Positions 1-5,329 of a DNA stretch of 8,424 nucleotides are shown here, piece after piece. Origin of the DNA: Chloroflexota bacterium. GTDB taxonomy: Bacteria > Chloroflexota > Anaerolineae > Promineifilales > Promineifilaceae. The notes beneath the pieces are model-generated. The model saw only the letters and a program-made list of their open reading frames with translations. It was not told the DNA's origin and did no database searches. Each line of letters opens with the position of its first letter. The first letter of the stretch is position 1. The position numbers and the translations under genes are program-made. The DNA lies in the NCBI GenBank assembly GCA_024640485.1, contig JAHEEY010000196.1:1-8424 (forward strand), in the 5' to 3' direction.

Positions 1-1432
1 TGTCCGCTTCGTCCACGACTTCATCCAGCTTGTTTTCCGCCTGCCATTTGTCACGAGCGGCTGTGAATTCAGTGTCGATCCGCAGCCGTTCCGCCCGTTT
101 GACTGCCGCGCGTTCATAATCCCGAACGGTATGCGCTTCTTCCTCTTCCAGGGTCAGCTGGTCGAGCTGTTTTCTGAGCACTTTCAGATCTGGGGGCAGG
201 GTGTAGAGGGCCACTCGCAGTTTAGCCGCGGCTTCATCGATCAGGTCGATTGCCTTGTCCGGCAGCGACCGGTCGGTGACGTAGCGATGGGACAGTTTGG
301 CTGCCGCCACCAATGCTTGATCGGAATAGGTGACTTTGTGGTGCGCCTCGTACCGATTGCGCAAGCCGCGGAGCATCTCGATCGTTTCCTCGACCGAAGG
401 CTCATCGACAAAGACGGGCGCAAAACGGCGCTCCAAAGCGCTGTCCCGCTCAATATACTGGCGATACTCATCCAGAGTCGTCGCCCCCACACACTGCAGC
501 TCACCGCGAGCTAGTGCCGGCTTCATCATATTGCTGGCATCCATGGCCCCTTGAGCGGAACCGGCGCCAACCACTGTGTGCAGCTCGTCGATAAACAAGA
601 TGATCTCGCCCTGGGCCTGCTGAATCTCTTCCATGGCAGCCTTCAGCCGTTCCTCGAATTCACCGCGGAAGCGGCTGCCGGCGATCATCGCCCCCAGGTC
701 CAGCGAGACAACCTTCTTATTCATCAGATTTTCGGGCACATCGGCGTCGATGATCTTGAGCGCCAACCCCTCGACAATCGCCGTTTTGCCGACGCCAGCC
801 TCACCAATCAGTACTGGATTGTTCTTGGTTCGCCGGCTGAGGACCTGGATCACCCGCAGGATCTCAGAGTCGCGTCCAATTACCGGGTCCAGCTTGCCGT
901 CATGGGCCAATTTGGTCAAATCTCGGCTGTATTTTTCCAGAGTACGGTATCGGCTTTCGGTCTGCCGGTCAGTGACATGTTTGCCGCCGCGCAGCCTTTG
1001 GATACCTTCCAGCACCCGCTCGCGGCTGACGCCAAACTCCTGCAAGATGCGGGAAGTTGGGGTATTGCGTTCACTGAGAATTGCCAGGAAGATATGTTCG
1101 GTCGAGATAAACTCATCTTTCAGCCGGTTCGCTTCACCCTGGGCCAATTCCAGCACGGTGCGAATACGGGGCGTATAAAACACTTGCCCTACCCCACCGC
1201 CATAGACAGCCACTTTCGGACTGGCTTGCAGCTCCGCATCCAACCGTTCTCTCATGGCGGCAACATCGACGTTCAATTCGCCTAAAATCTGGGGAATAGC
1301 GCCGTCATTCTGCTCAAGCAGCGCTAGAAAGAGGTGTTCCGTATCTACTTGGGTATGGTTGTGTCTCTGTACGATTTCATAAGCACGAGCCGCGGCATCC
1401 TGCGCCCGCTCTGTAAATCGGTCAAATCGCAT
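1..1432 (-). CDS. clpC: Clp-family AAA+ unfoldase, ClpC-like (partial, C-terminal part outside window)
   Basis: The 477 codons seen are open from an ATG to the left edge; the second AAA+ domain lies outside. Residues 1-145 carry two Clp N repeats (starting near FTERAQ and FYTPRIR), the adaptor and substrate docking domain. The first AAA+ ring domain follows: Walker A GEAGVGKT at 210-217, pore loop around F255, Walker B with D282-E283 in LFIDELH, and an arginine-finger region at ERRF 334-337. After DLIDEAA comes a short middle domain (about 412-465) with a UVR-like stretch (RDYERAAVKRAERL), as in ClpC rather than the long ClpB coiled coil. The linker before the AAA+ domain (VTD...LEKYSRDLT, 153-173) is more ClpB-like. 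Such proteins unfold substrates for ClpP or remodel aggregates in the cytosol. A purine-rich AGGATGGTGA precedes the start. Family membership is certain; ClpC versus ClpB is inference, because the ClpP-docking loop would be in the missing half. Confidence 0.93.
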   Translation of the reverse strand, partial: MRFDRFTERAQDAAARAYEIVQRHNHTQVDTEHLFLALLEQNDGAIPQILGELNVDVAAMRERLDAELQASPKVAVYGGGVGQVFYTPRIRTVLELAQGEANRLKDEFISTEHIFLAILSERNTPTSRILQEFGVSRERVLEGIQRLRGGKHVTDRQTESRYRTLEKYSRDLTKLAHDGKLDPVIGRDSEILRVIQVLSRRTKNNPVLIGEAGVGKTAIVEGLALKIIDADVPENLMNKKVVSLDLGAMIAGSRFRGEFEERLKAAMEEIQQAQGEIILFIDELHTVVGAGSAQGAMDASNMMKPALARGELQCVGATTLDEYRQYIERDSALERRFAPVFVDEPSVEETIEMLRGLRNRYEAHHKVTYSDQALVAAAKLSHRYVTDRSLPDKAIDLIDEAAAKLRVALYTLPPDLKVLRKQLDQLTLEEEEAHTVRDYERAAVKRAERLRIDTEFTAARDKWQAENKLDEVVDEAD

Positions 1433-1456
1433 TATTCACCATCCTCACTTTGGTTA

Positions 1457-1478
1457 ATGGCCATCTAGCAAAGGCCAT
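1457..1478. repeat. Inverted repeat ATGGCC/GGCCAT just upstream of the Clp gene
   Basis: ATGGCC (1457-1462) and GGCCAT (1473-1478) form perfect 6-base arms around a 10-base spacer, 25 bases before the Clp start codon. It could be an operator or a leader hairpin. Six-base arms are short enough to arise by chance, and no known regulator motif is recognised. Confidence 0.3.
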
Positions 1479-1679
1479 ATGGTTTGAAATGTCATTCTAG
1501 GAAGACGCCGCTTATCTTGATTCCGCCCTCAACTGCCGCACTGACAACTGCGCAACGGAAAGTGATGAAAGATGACCGAGCCGATCATCCATTCGACGAA
1601 TCTAAGGGCATCAATATGAAGTATACGCAGAATAGATTGGATTCCCATTAGAACCATATTGGAGATCTGCCGCGGCGGC

Positions 1680-1695
1680 GAAACAGGATCGTTTC
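1680..1695 (-). terminator. Weak hairpin after the split-barrel gene
   Basis: GAAAC (1680-1684) and GTTTC (1691-1695) can form a 5-base stem with a 6-base loop, about 20 bases after the stop codon of the split-barrel gene. No T tract follows on the minus strand, where a GC-rich CGCCGCCGCGG comes next. It is therefore at best a weak or factor-dependent terminator, or chance. Confidence 0.2.
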
Positions 1696-1716
1696 AGCCA
1701 GGGATTTCTGCCTGCG

Positions 1717-2139
1717 CTATAGAAGCCTGATCCCGTCAGCATCTGGATCGTCCCCCCAAGCCAGGATTTTTTCGGGGGTAATCTCAATCAACCGCCAATC
1801 GGCACTGTCATCGTATCGGAAATCCCATTCGTATTTGTGAAAAAAATAGTCCCCCAGGGTATCGACCATTTCCCGCCCGGCGACATGAGCTTCCCCCTCA
1901 ATGATGACCACTGCCGTGGTATCCGGCAGGGAGACGGCAATCTTCTGGTTGTTATAGAGGTTGGCGAATTTCTGGGTTTCGGTCCCAGTGGCCACGTACA
2001 GCTTCTCATCAAGCCAAATGAACCAGACAGGGGCTAGATGAGGGCGTCCATCAGCACGCACTGTGGACACCCAAACAGTGGGTTCGCGGCCTAATCGGGC
2101 TTCCACCGCCCGCCAGCGAGCCGGGTCTCGTCTCTTCAT
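1717..2139 (-). CDS. Pyridoxamine 5'-phosphate oxidase-like split-barrel protein (flavin/F420-binding)
   Basis: A 140-residue protein of the PNPOx-like split-barrel superfamily. The core runs from TVWVSTVRADGRPHLAPVWF (21-40) through LYVATGTETQKFANL (47-61) to KIAVSLPDTTAVVIIEGEA (66-84), the usual strand order and cofactor-binding region. The C-terminus has the conserved-type WRLIEITPEKILAW (115-128). Many small members like this bind FMN or F420 and reduce or oxidise small molecules; others bind heme or have unknown roles. The actual substrate cannot be told. The sequence is more like the stand-alone Rv1155/F420 type than true PdxH, whose proteins are longer with a distinct C-terminus. The ATG start is supported by GGGAAGG six bases upstream. 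A TATAAT box lies about 66 bases upstream in the gap after murI, so it may be transcribed separately. No signal peptide is seen, so it is probably cytosolic. Confidence 0.85.
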   Translation of the reverse strand: MKRRDPARWRAVEARLGREPTVWVSTVRADGRPHLAPVWFIWLDEKLYVATGTETQKFANLYNNQKIAVSLPDTTAVVIIEGEAHVAGREMVDTLGDYFFHKYEWDFRYDDSADWRLIEITPEKILAWGDDPDADGIRLL

Positions 2140-2204
2140 AGTGCCTTCCCTATTTGCTAAGCTTTCGCCAGGGAGTCCAGCGATCCACTGCCGACGACGG
2201 GATC

Positions 2205-2210
2205 ATTATA
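2205..2210 (-). promoter_or_regulatory. Candidate -10 box (TATAAT) for the split-barrel gene
   Basis: A perfect TATAAT on the minus strand lies in the 86-base gap between murI and the split-barrel gene. It would place the transcription start near 2198 and give a leader of about 58 bases. The -35 position at 16-18 base spacing shows no good TTGACA match, so the promoter is tentative. Confidence 0.4.
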
Positions 2211-2225
2211 CTGCAAGCCGGCTGT

Positions 2226-3113
2226 TCAGGCAGACCGCAAGCGACCTGCTTCCCACACAGCCGCTGCCGTCTTCAACAAGGGATCGCCCAGCAGCCGCCT
2301 GCTGAGTTGGGAGAATTGGGCCAGATCCCCGGTGGTCAAGGCCAGGGTCTCGCCAACCTGATGGTTCTGCGACAACCGATCTTGGTGGCGAAGCATCCGG
2401 ACTGTCTGCCGGGCCACCGCTGGGGCGGGATCAATGACTGTCGCCTCGGGGCCCACAATCTGCTCTATCATCGACAAGACAAAAGGGTAATGGGTGCATC
2501 CCAGCACCACGGTGTCGACGCCCTGTGCCAGCATTGGCGCCAGCTTGGAGCGCAGCAGCTGCTCAGTCGCCGGCGTGTCTACTTCCCCCGACTCAATCTG
2601 CTCCACCAATCCCAAACACGGATCTTCCAGGACGACGACGTCCCGGGCAAATCGCTGCATCAAATTGACATAACGCTGGCTCTCAAAGGTGCTGACAGTG
2701 GCCAGAACCCCAACTTTCCCACTCTTGGTCCCCATGGCGGCCGGCTTCACGGCAGGCTCCATGCCAACAAATATGGTGTCGGGAAACGTGAGGCGCAGGT
2801 GGGTCAGCGCGGCGCCTGAAGCGGTATTACAGGCCACCACGATCAGCTTGGCGCCTTCAGACAGAAGATAGCGGGTAATGCCTTCACTCAGCTGGCGTAT
2901 TTCCTCAGACTGCCGGGGGCCATAGGGGACATTTGCCTGGTCGGCCACATAAAGCAGCTGCTCTTTGGGCAGCAGCCCACGAATATGGCGCAGCACGGAC
3001 AGCCCACCAACACCTGAGTCAAATATGCCTATCGGATGGTTAGACAGCAGTACACCTCGAAAATGGGGTGTTTGAGCGGGTTTCTGAGCGCTACTTGCCG
3101 GCGGCGTCAACAA
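2226..3113 (-). CDS. murI: Glutamate racemase (start codon uncertain)
   Basis: Glutamate racemase interconverts L- and D-glutamate in the cytosol and supplies D-Glu for the peptidoglycan stem peptide, without a cofactor, using two cysteines. Both are present: C95 in VVACNTASG and C206 in LGCTHYP (numbered from the TTG). The N-terminal PIGIFDSGVGG (27-37, with D32) and VPYGPR (62-67) are family hallmarks. The frame opens after a stop at 3132-3134 and has no ATG or GTG before the conserved PIGIFDSG block. The first possible starts are tandem TTG codons at 3113 and 3110, which add about 26 residues ahead of that block, longer than usual. The TTG overlaps the end of the C26 gene by 23 bases, suggesting coupled translation. 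AAAGGG just upstream could be a ribosome binding site for the second TTG. Identity is certain; the start is not. Confidence 0.95.
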   Translation of the reverse strand: MLTPPASSAQKPAQTPHFRGVLLSNHPIGIFDSGVGGLSVLRHIRGLLPKEQLLYVADQANVPYGPRQSEEIRQLSEGITRYLLSEGAKLIVVACNTASGAALTHLRLTFPDTIFVGMEPAVKPAAMGTKSGKVGVLATVSTFESQRYVNLMQRFARDVVVLEDPCLGLVEQIESGEVDTPATEQLLRSKLAPMLAQGVDTVVLGCTHYPFVLSMIEQIVGPEATVIDPAPAVARQTVRMLRHQDRLSQNHQVGETLALTTGDLAQFSQLSRRLLGDPLLKTAAAVWEAGRLRSA

Positions 3114-3849
3114 ACCCTTTGAACAAAGACATCATCGCCGGATGATCGTGGACCAGGTTCTCCGGATGCCACTGCACGCCGACAGCGAAAGGATGGCCCG
3201 GCACCTCAATACCTTCCACCAGCCCGTCGGGCGCTACAGCCGCCACGGTCAGCTCCGGCGCCAGCTGGCGCACCCCTTGATGATGGAGACTGTTAACGGA
3301 GACGATCGGCGCGCCCAGACAGCGGGCCAGGTTTGTTCCCGCGGTAATGCTGACGTCATGAGCGATATGCTGCCGGGAGAACTTGCGGAACAAATCGTGT
3401 TCGGTCCCGCTTTCGGTCTGGCTGGCAACATCCTGCCACAACGTCCCTCCCAGGGCAACATTGAAGACCTGATGACCCCGGCAGATCGCCAGCATCGGCT
3501 TCTGCTCAGCGACCGCCTTTCTCACCATGTAGAATTCAAGCTGATCCAGCCCCGGGTTAATCCCGCGCAGGCTCTCATGCCGCAGATCCTCGCCATAGAA
3601 GCTGGGGTCAATGTCGCCGCCGCCCGGCACCAACAGGCCATCGATCCGTTCAAACACCAGCTCAAGATCTGATTCACCCAACCCCTCGGGAATGAGCAAG
3701 GGAATGCCGCCGGCAGCGATCACCGCTTCAACGTAAGAAGAGGGCAGCCCCTTGAATTCAACCGATGGCGTATCGTCGCTCATTTTGCGCGATGAGGTGC
3801 AGCCAATGATAGGACGTCGAGACTCACGAGGAACAGATGACAGTGACAT
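3091..3849 (-). CDS. Class I glutamine amidotransferase-like gamma-glutamyl hydrolase (peptidase C26)
   Basis: A 252-residue peptidase C26 protein of the PuuD-like (gamma-glutamyl-GABA hydrolase) type. Family members cleave gamma-glutamyl amide or peptide bonds and release glutamate. The catalytic triad is visible: nucleophile C123 in AICRGHQ (the nucleophile elbow), then H228 and E230 in VQWHPE. Also seen are LLVPGGGDIDP, NVALGGTLWQD and SVNSLHHQGV. No synthase partner domain is attached, which fits a stand-alone hydrolase. I chose the ATG at 3849 with AGGA nine bases upstream. The frame runs open to 3918, but that extension would cross the rplS terminator hairpin and adds nothing conserved. 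The gene overlaps murI by 23 bases, so released glutamate may feed racemization. That link is inference; the true substrate could be gamma-glutamyl-polyamines, folate polyglutamates or cell-wall peptides. Confidence 0.9.
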   Translation of the reverse strand: MSLSSVPRESRRPIIGCTSSRKMSDDTPSVEFKGLPSSYVEAVIAAGGIPLLIPEGLGESDLELVFERIDGLLVPGGGDIDPSFYGEDLRHESLRGINPGLDQLEFYMVRKAVAEQKPMLAICRGHQVFNVALGGTLWQDVASQTESGTEHDLFRKFSRQHIAHDVSITAGTNLARCLGAPIVSVNSLHHQGVRQLAPELTVAAVAPDGLVEGIEVPGHPFAVGVQWHPENLVHDHPAMMSLFKGFVDAAGK

Positions 3850-3855
3850 GAAGCA

Positions 3856-3871
3856 GTATCCTATATGATAC
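3856..3871 (-). promoter_or_regulatory. Inverted repeat over the ribosome binding site of the C26 gene
   Basis: GTATC (3856-3860) and GATAC (3867-3871) flank a 6-base centre. On the minus strand the right half of the repeat includes the AGGA that would serve as ribosome binding site for the start at 3849. A small RNA hairpin could hide that site, or a dimeric repressor could bind. An AT-rich TATAGG within it, 16 bases after TTGGTT, may also be a -10 box. The arms are short, so chance is possible. Confidence 0.35.
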
Positions 3872-3880
3872 GTTGTGCAG

Positions 3881-3916
3881 AAACCAAAAAGGGTGAAAGC
3901 GTTTAAACTTTCACCC
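3881..3916 (-). terminator. Intrinsic terminator of rplS
   Basis: Read on the minus strand, GGGTGAAAG (3908-3916) pairs perfectly with CTTTCACCC (3891-3899), giving a 9-base stem and an 8-base loop that contains most of the palindrome GTTTAAAC. TTTTTGGTTT follows directly (3890-3881). It begins 32 bases after the rplS stop and is a classic Rho-independent terminator. On the plus strand no T tract follows, so it acts in one direction only. Confidence 0.9.
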
Positions 3917-3948
3917 AAATTAGTTAATAGTAAGCGAACGCCGGCCTA

Positions 3949-4305
3949 TTACCGCAGACGCTTTTCACGCAGCCGAGCGGATTTACCCGTGCGATCCCGG
4001 AGGAAATAGAGCTGCGCCCGACGCACATGCGCATGGCGATGGACCTCTATCTTCTCGATAAGTGGGGAATTGAGCAAAAAGGTACGCTCAACGCCGATGC
4101 CGTTAGCGGCGATTCGACGCACAGTGAAATTTCTGTTATTGCCACTGTTACGCAACCGAATAATGGTACCACGCACCAACTGCACGCGTTCGTTACGGGT
4201 GCCGACGTTGATCCGTAGATGAACAGTGACGCTGTCGCCGCCACGAATTTCCGGCAACTCTTCGTTCTTTTCGTTATCAAATGCTTTCAATAGCAAATCA
4301 GACAT
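3949..4305 (-). CDS. rplS: 50S ribosomal protein L19
   Basis: L19 sits at the interface of the 30S and 50S subunits and helps structure the large subunit. The 118-residue product has the usual family length. Conserved blocks are present in order: RGGDSVTVHLRI, ERVQLVRGTIIRLRNSG, FTVRRIAANGIGVERTF (the hallmark GIGVERTF), LNSPLIEKIEVHR and VRRAQLYFLRDRTGKSARL, with a basic tail. The ATG at 4305 has GGAGAG seven bases upstream. The frame is open 37 codons further (to 4416), but that stretch holds promoter and hairpin signals and no L19 homology. In many bacteria rplS follows rpsP-rimM-trmD; here an SDR lies upstream and a terminator follows, so it appears to be transcribed alone. Confidence 0.97.
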   Translation of the reverse strand: MSDLLLKAFDNEKNEELPEIRGGDSVTVHLRINVGTRNERVQLVRGTIIRLRNSGNNRNFTVRRIAANGIGVERTFLLNSPLIEKIEVHRHAHVRRAQLYFLRDRTGKSARLREKRLR

Positions 4306-4357
4306 GCGATACTCTCCGATAAACAGGTAATCAATCCTGTAGCAGTCCCACAGCATA

Positions 4358-4386
4358 AAGATAGCCCGCCAGGCGGGCCGAAGCAA
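4358..4386 (-). promoter_or_regulatory. Candidate rplS promoter P2 (TTGCTT-17-TATCTT) spanning a hairpin
   Basis: TTGCTT (4381-4386) and TATCTT (4358-4363) are separated by exactly 17 bases. The start would be near 4351, with a leader of about 45 bases. The spacer is almost wholly the GC-rich inverted repeat GCCCGCC/GGCGGGC, which is unusual. It matches consensus less well than the upstream candidate. Confidence 0.4.
4364..4378 (-). repeat. GC-rich hairpin in the rplS leader
   Basis: GCCCGCC (4364-4370) and GGCGGGC (4372-4378) are perfect complements around a single A, folding realistically as a 6-base stem with a 3-base loop. If transcription starts at the upstream promoter, this hairpin lies at the beginning of the rplS leader and is followed by TATCTTTAT. 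It could be a leader control element, an attenuator, or a terminator for readthrough from the SDR gene. Confidence 0.6.
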
Positions 4387-4387
4387 A

Positions 4388-4416
4388 ACTATATCACGCC
4401 TGGGGCCCTGGCGCAA
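4388..4416 (-). promoter_or_regulatory. Candidate rplS promoter P1 (TTGCGC-17-TATAGT, extended -10)
   Basis: TTGCGC (4411-4416) and TATAGT (4388-4393) have a 17-base spacer, and a TGA directly before the -10 makes an extended -10 (TGATATAGT). The start would be near 4381, giving a 5' leader of about 76 bases that includes the GC-rich hairpin. This is the better of two overlapping candidates. Confidence 0.55.
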
Positions 4417-4431
4417 ACAAAAACCGGCAAG

Positions 4432-4445
4432 AAACCTAATGGTTT
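4432..4445 (-). terminator. Weak terminator-like hairpin after the SDR gene
   Basis: AAACC (4441-4445 read on the minus strand) and GGTTT (4432-4436) form a 5-base stem with a 4-base loop, 25 bases after the SDR stop. A T-rich stretch containing GGTTTTTGTTT follows about 10 bases later. The stem is AT-rich and the T run is displaced, so termination would be inefficient. Confidence 0.3.
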
Positions 4446-4470
4446 AATGAAAAAGGGCGATCAAGCTGGA

Positions 4471-5238
4471 TTATCGTGTCACCAGGCCGCCATCTACGGT
4501 CACCGTACTGCCGGTCATGTAGCTGCTGGCAGGTGAACAGAGGAACAAGACAGTGTTGGCGACATCCTCTGGTCCGCCCAGTTGGTGCTGGGGGATGCGC
4601 TCTTGTAGCGATGCCAGCTGAGCCGGATCTTGACTCTCCGCTGCCGTCATTGCCGTATCGATAACGCCAGGCAATACGGTATTCACCCGGATGCCGTACT
4701 GGGCATACTCACGAGCGCACTCCCGGGCGAAACCGACAATACCAGCCTTGCTGGCGCAATATGCCGCTCTGCCCTCCAGGGGGATTTCAACGCCGGCAAC
4801 CGAGCTCACGTTGACGATGACGCCCCCCCGCTCCTTATTCTCATCTGACATGACCCGCCCGCACAGCTGGCTCATAAAGAAGGTGCCTTTGAGATTGACA
4901 TCCAGACAGCGGGTCCAATCCCATTCGTCCATCTTCAGCACCGAAGCCTTGGGACGCACGCCGGCATTATTGACCAGGATATCCAGCCGTCCCCATTCGG
5001 CACGGGTGGTTTCAATCAGGTTGACGCATTGGAACTTGTTGGAAATATCTGCCATGATCCCGACAGCGGTACCGCCGCTGGCTCTGATTTCGGCAGCGAC
5101 CCGCTCCGCTCGATCCGGATTAATATCGTTTACCGCCACCCACGCCCCGGCAGCCGCCAATTTTCTAGCGATAGCGGCGCCAATTCCCTGGCCCGCGCCG
5201 GTGACGATAGCCACCTTTTCAGTTAACAGTAACTCCAT
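4471..5238 (-). CDS. Short-chain dehydrogenase/reductase (SDR), FabG-like
   Basis: A classical SDR of 255 residues, the usual length, which oxidises or reduces an alcohol/carbonyl substrate using NAD(P). The nucleotide-binding TGAGQGIG is at 13-20, D38 closes the second strand, NNAG is at 90-93, and the catalytic set is N115 (DVNLKG), S146 (VSSVAG), Y160 and K164 (YCASK). The C-terminus ends with the typical YMTGSTVTVDGG. An aspartate at the end of strand two generally favours NAD(H) over NADP(H); this is inference. It resembles 3-oxoacyl-ACP reductase (FabG) and sugar or steroid dehydrogenases equally, and no fatty-acid genes are nearby, so the substrate is unknown. The ATG is supported by GGAGAGGT two bases upstream. 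Its own promoter lies in the 91-base gap after the MBL gene. Cytosolic; no signal peptide. Confidence 0.92.
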   Translation of the reverse strand: MELLLTEKVAIVTGAGQGIGAAIARKLAAAGAWVAVNDINPDRAERVAAEIRASGGTAVGIMADISNKFQCVNLIETTRAEWGRLDILVNNAGVRPKASVLKMDEWDWTRCLDVNLKGTFFMSQLCGRVMSDENKERGGVIVNVSSVAGVEIPLEGRAAYCASKAGIVGFARECAREYAQYGIRVNTVLPGVIDTAMTAAESQDPAQLASLQERIPQHQLGGPEDVANTVLFLCSPASSYMTGSTVTVDGGLVTR

Positions 5239-5268
5239 TTACCTCTCCACATCTTTGAATTAGGGCCG

Positions 5269-5297
5269 AGTATACGCCAAGGGGGATAGCCAGCCAA
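5269..5297 (-). promoter_or_regulatory. Promoter of the SDR gene (TTGGCT-17-TATACT)
   Basis: TTGGCT (5292-5297) and TATACT (5269-5274) are separated by exactly 17 bases. They match the housekeeping consensus at 4/6 and 5/6 positions. Transcription would start near 5262, about 24 bases before the SDR ATG, leaving room for the strong GGAGAGGT ribosome binding site. This separates the SDR gene from the upstream MBL gene. Confidence 0.65.
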
Positions 5298-5329
5298 CCA
5301 GCCTAAGGACACCGACCAGTCTGTGGTGC

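Larger units (their letters stand above)
1433..1716. other. Intergenic spacer upstream of the Clp gene
   Basis: This 284-base gap separates the stop of the split-barrel gene from the start of the Clp gene, and should hold the Clp promoter and 5' leader. On the minus strand a TATACT box (1620-1625) is visible but lacks a good -35 hexamer, so I do not call it a promoter. I found no CIRCE (TTAGCACTC/GAGTGCTAA) and no HspR-type CTTGAGT/ACTCAAG operator. It does contain a 7-base direct repeat (CAACTGC at 1530-1536 and 1545-1551), an inverted repeat next to the Clp start and a weak hairpin after the split-barrel gene. No convincing gene was seen. Confidence 0.6.

Noticed and set aside
551..1285. 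Long open frame on the plus strand (244 codons)
   Set aside because: It is antisense to the Clp gene, whose minus-strand frame carries Clp N repeats and AAA+ motifs. The plus-strand product shows no recognisable domain.
1565..1651. A 28-codon plus-strand frame with GGAAAG upstream, in the spacer before the Clp gene
   Set aside because: It is short and opposite to all neighbours, with no promoter at proper spacing. A chance frame cannot be excluded.
2154..2819. Plus-strand open frame of 221 codons
   Set aside because: It is antisense to murI, whose catalytic motifs are clear. Its product has biased, domain-free composition.
3850..3918. N-terminal extension of the C26 gene (23 codons further upstream)
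   Set aside because: This segment overlaps the rplS terminator stem-loop and T tract and shows no family similarity, while the ATG at 3849 has its own AGGA.
4398..4412. GCC-T-GGGGCCC-T-GGC near-palindrome as a terminator for the SDR gene
   Set aside because: The internal mismatch leaves a short stem and tiny loop, and the following sequence has only a four-base T run after ten bases. It lies in the spacer of the better rplS promoter candidate.
4306..4416. N-terminal extension of L19 (37 codons)
   Set aside because: L19 homology starts at 4305 with a good GGAGAG. The upstream stretch holds promoter-like hexamers and a GC hairpin.
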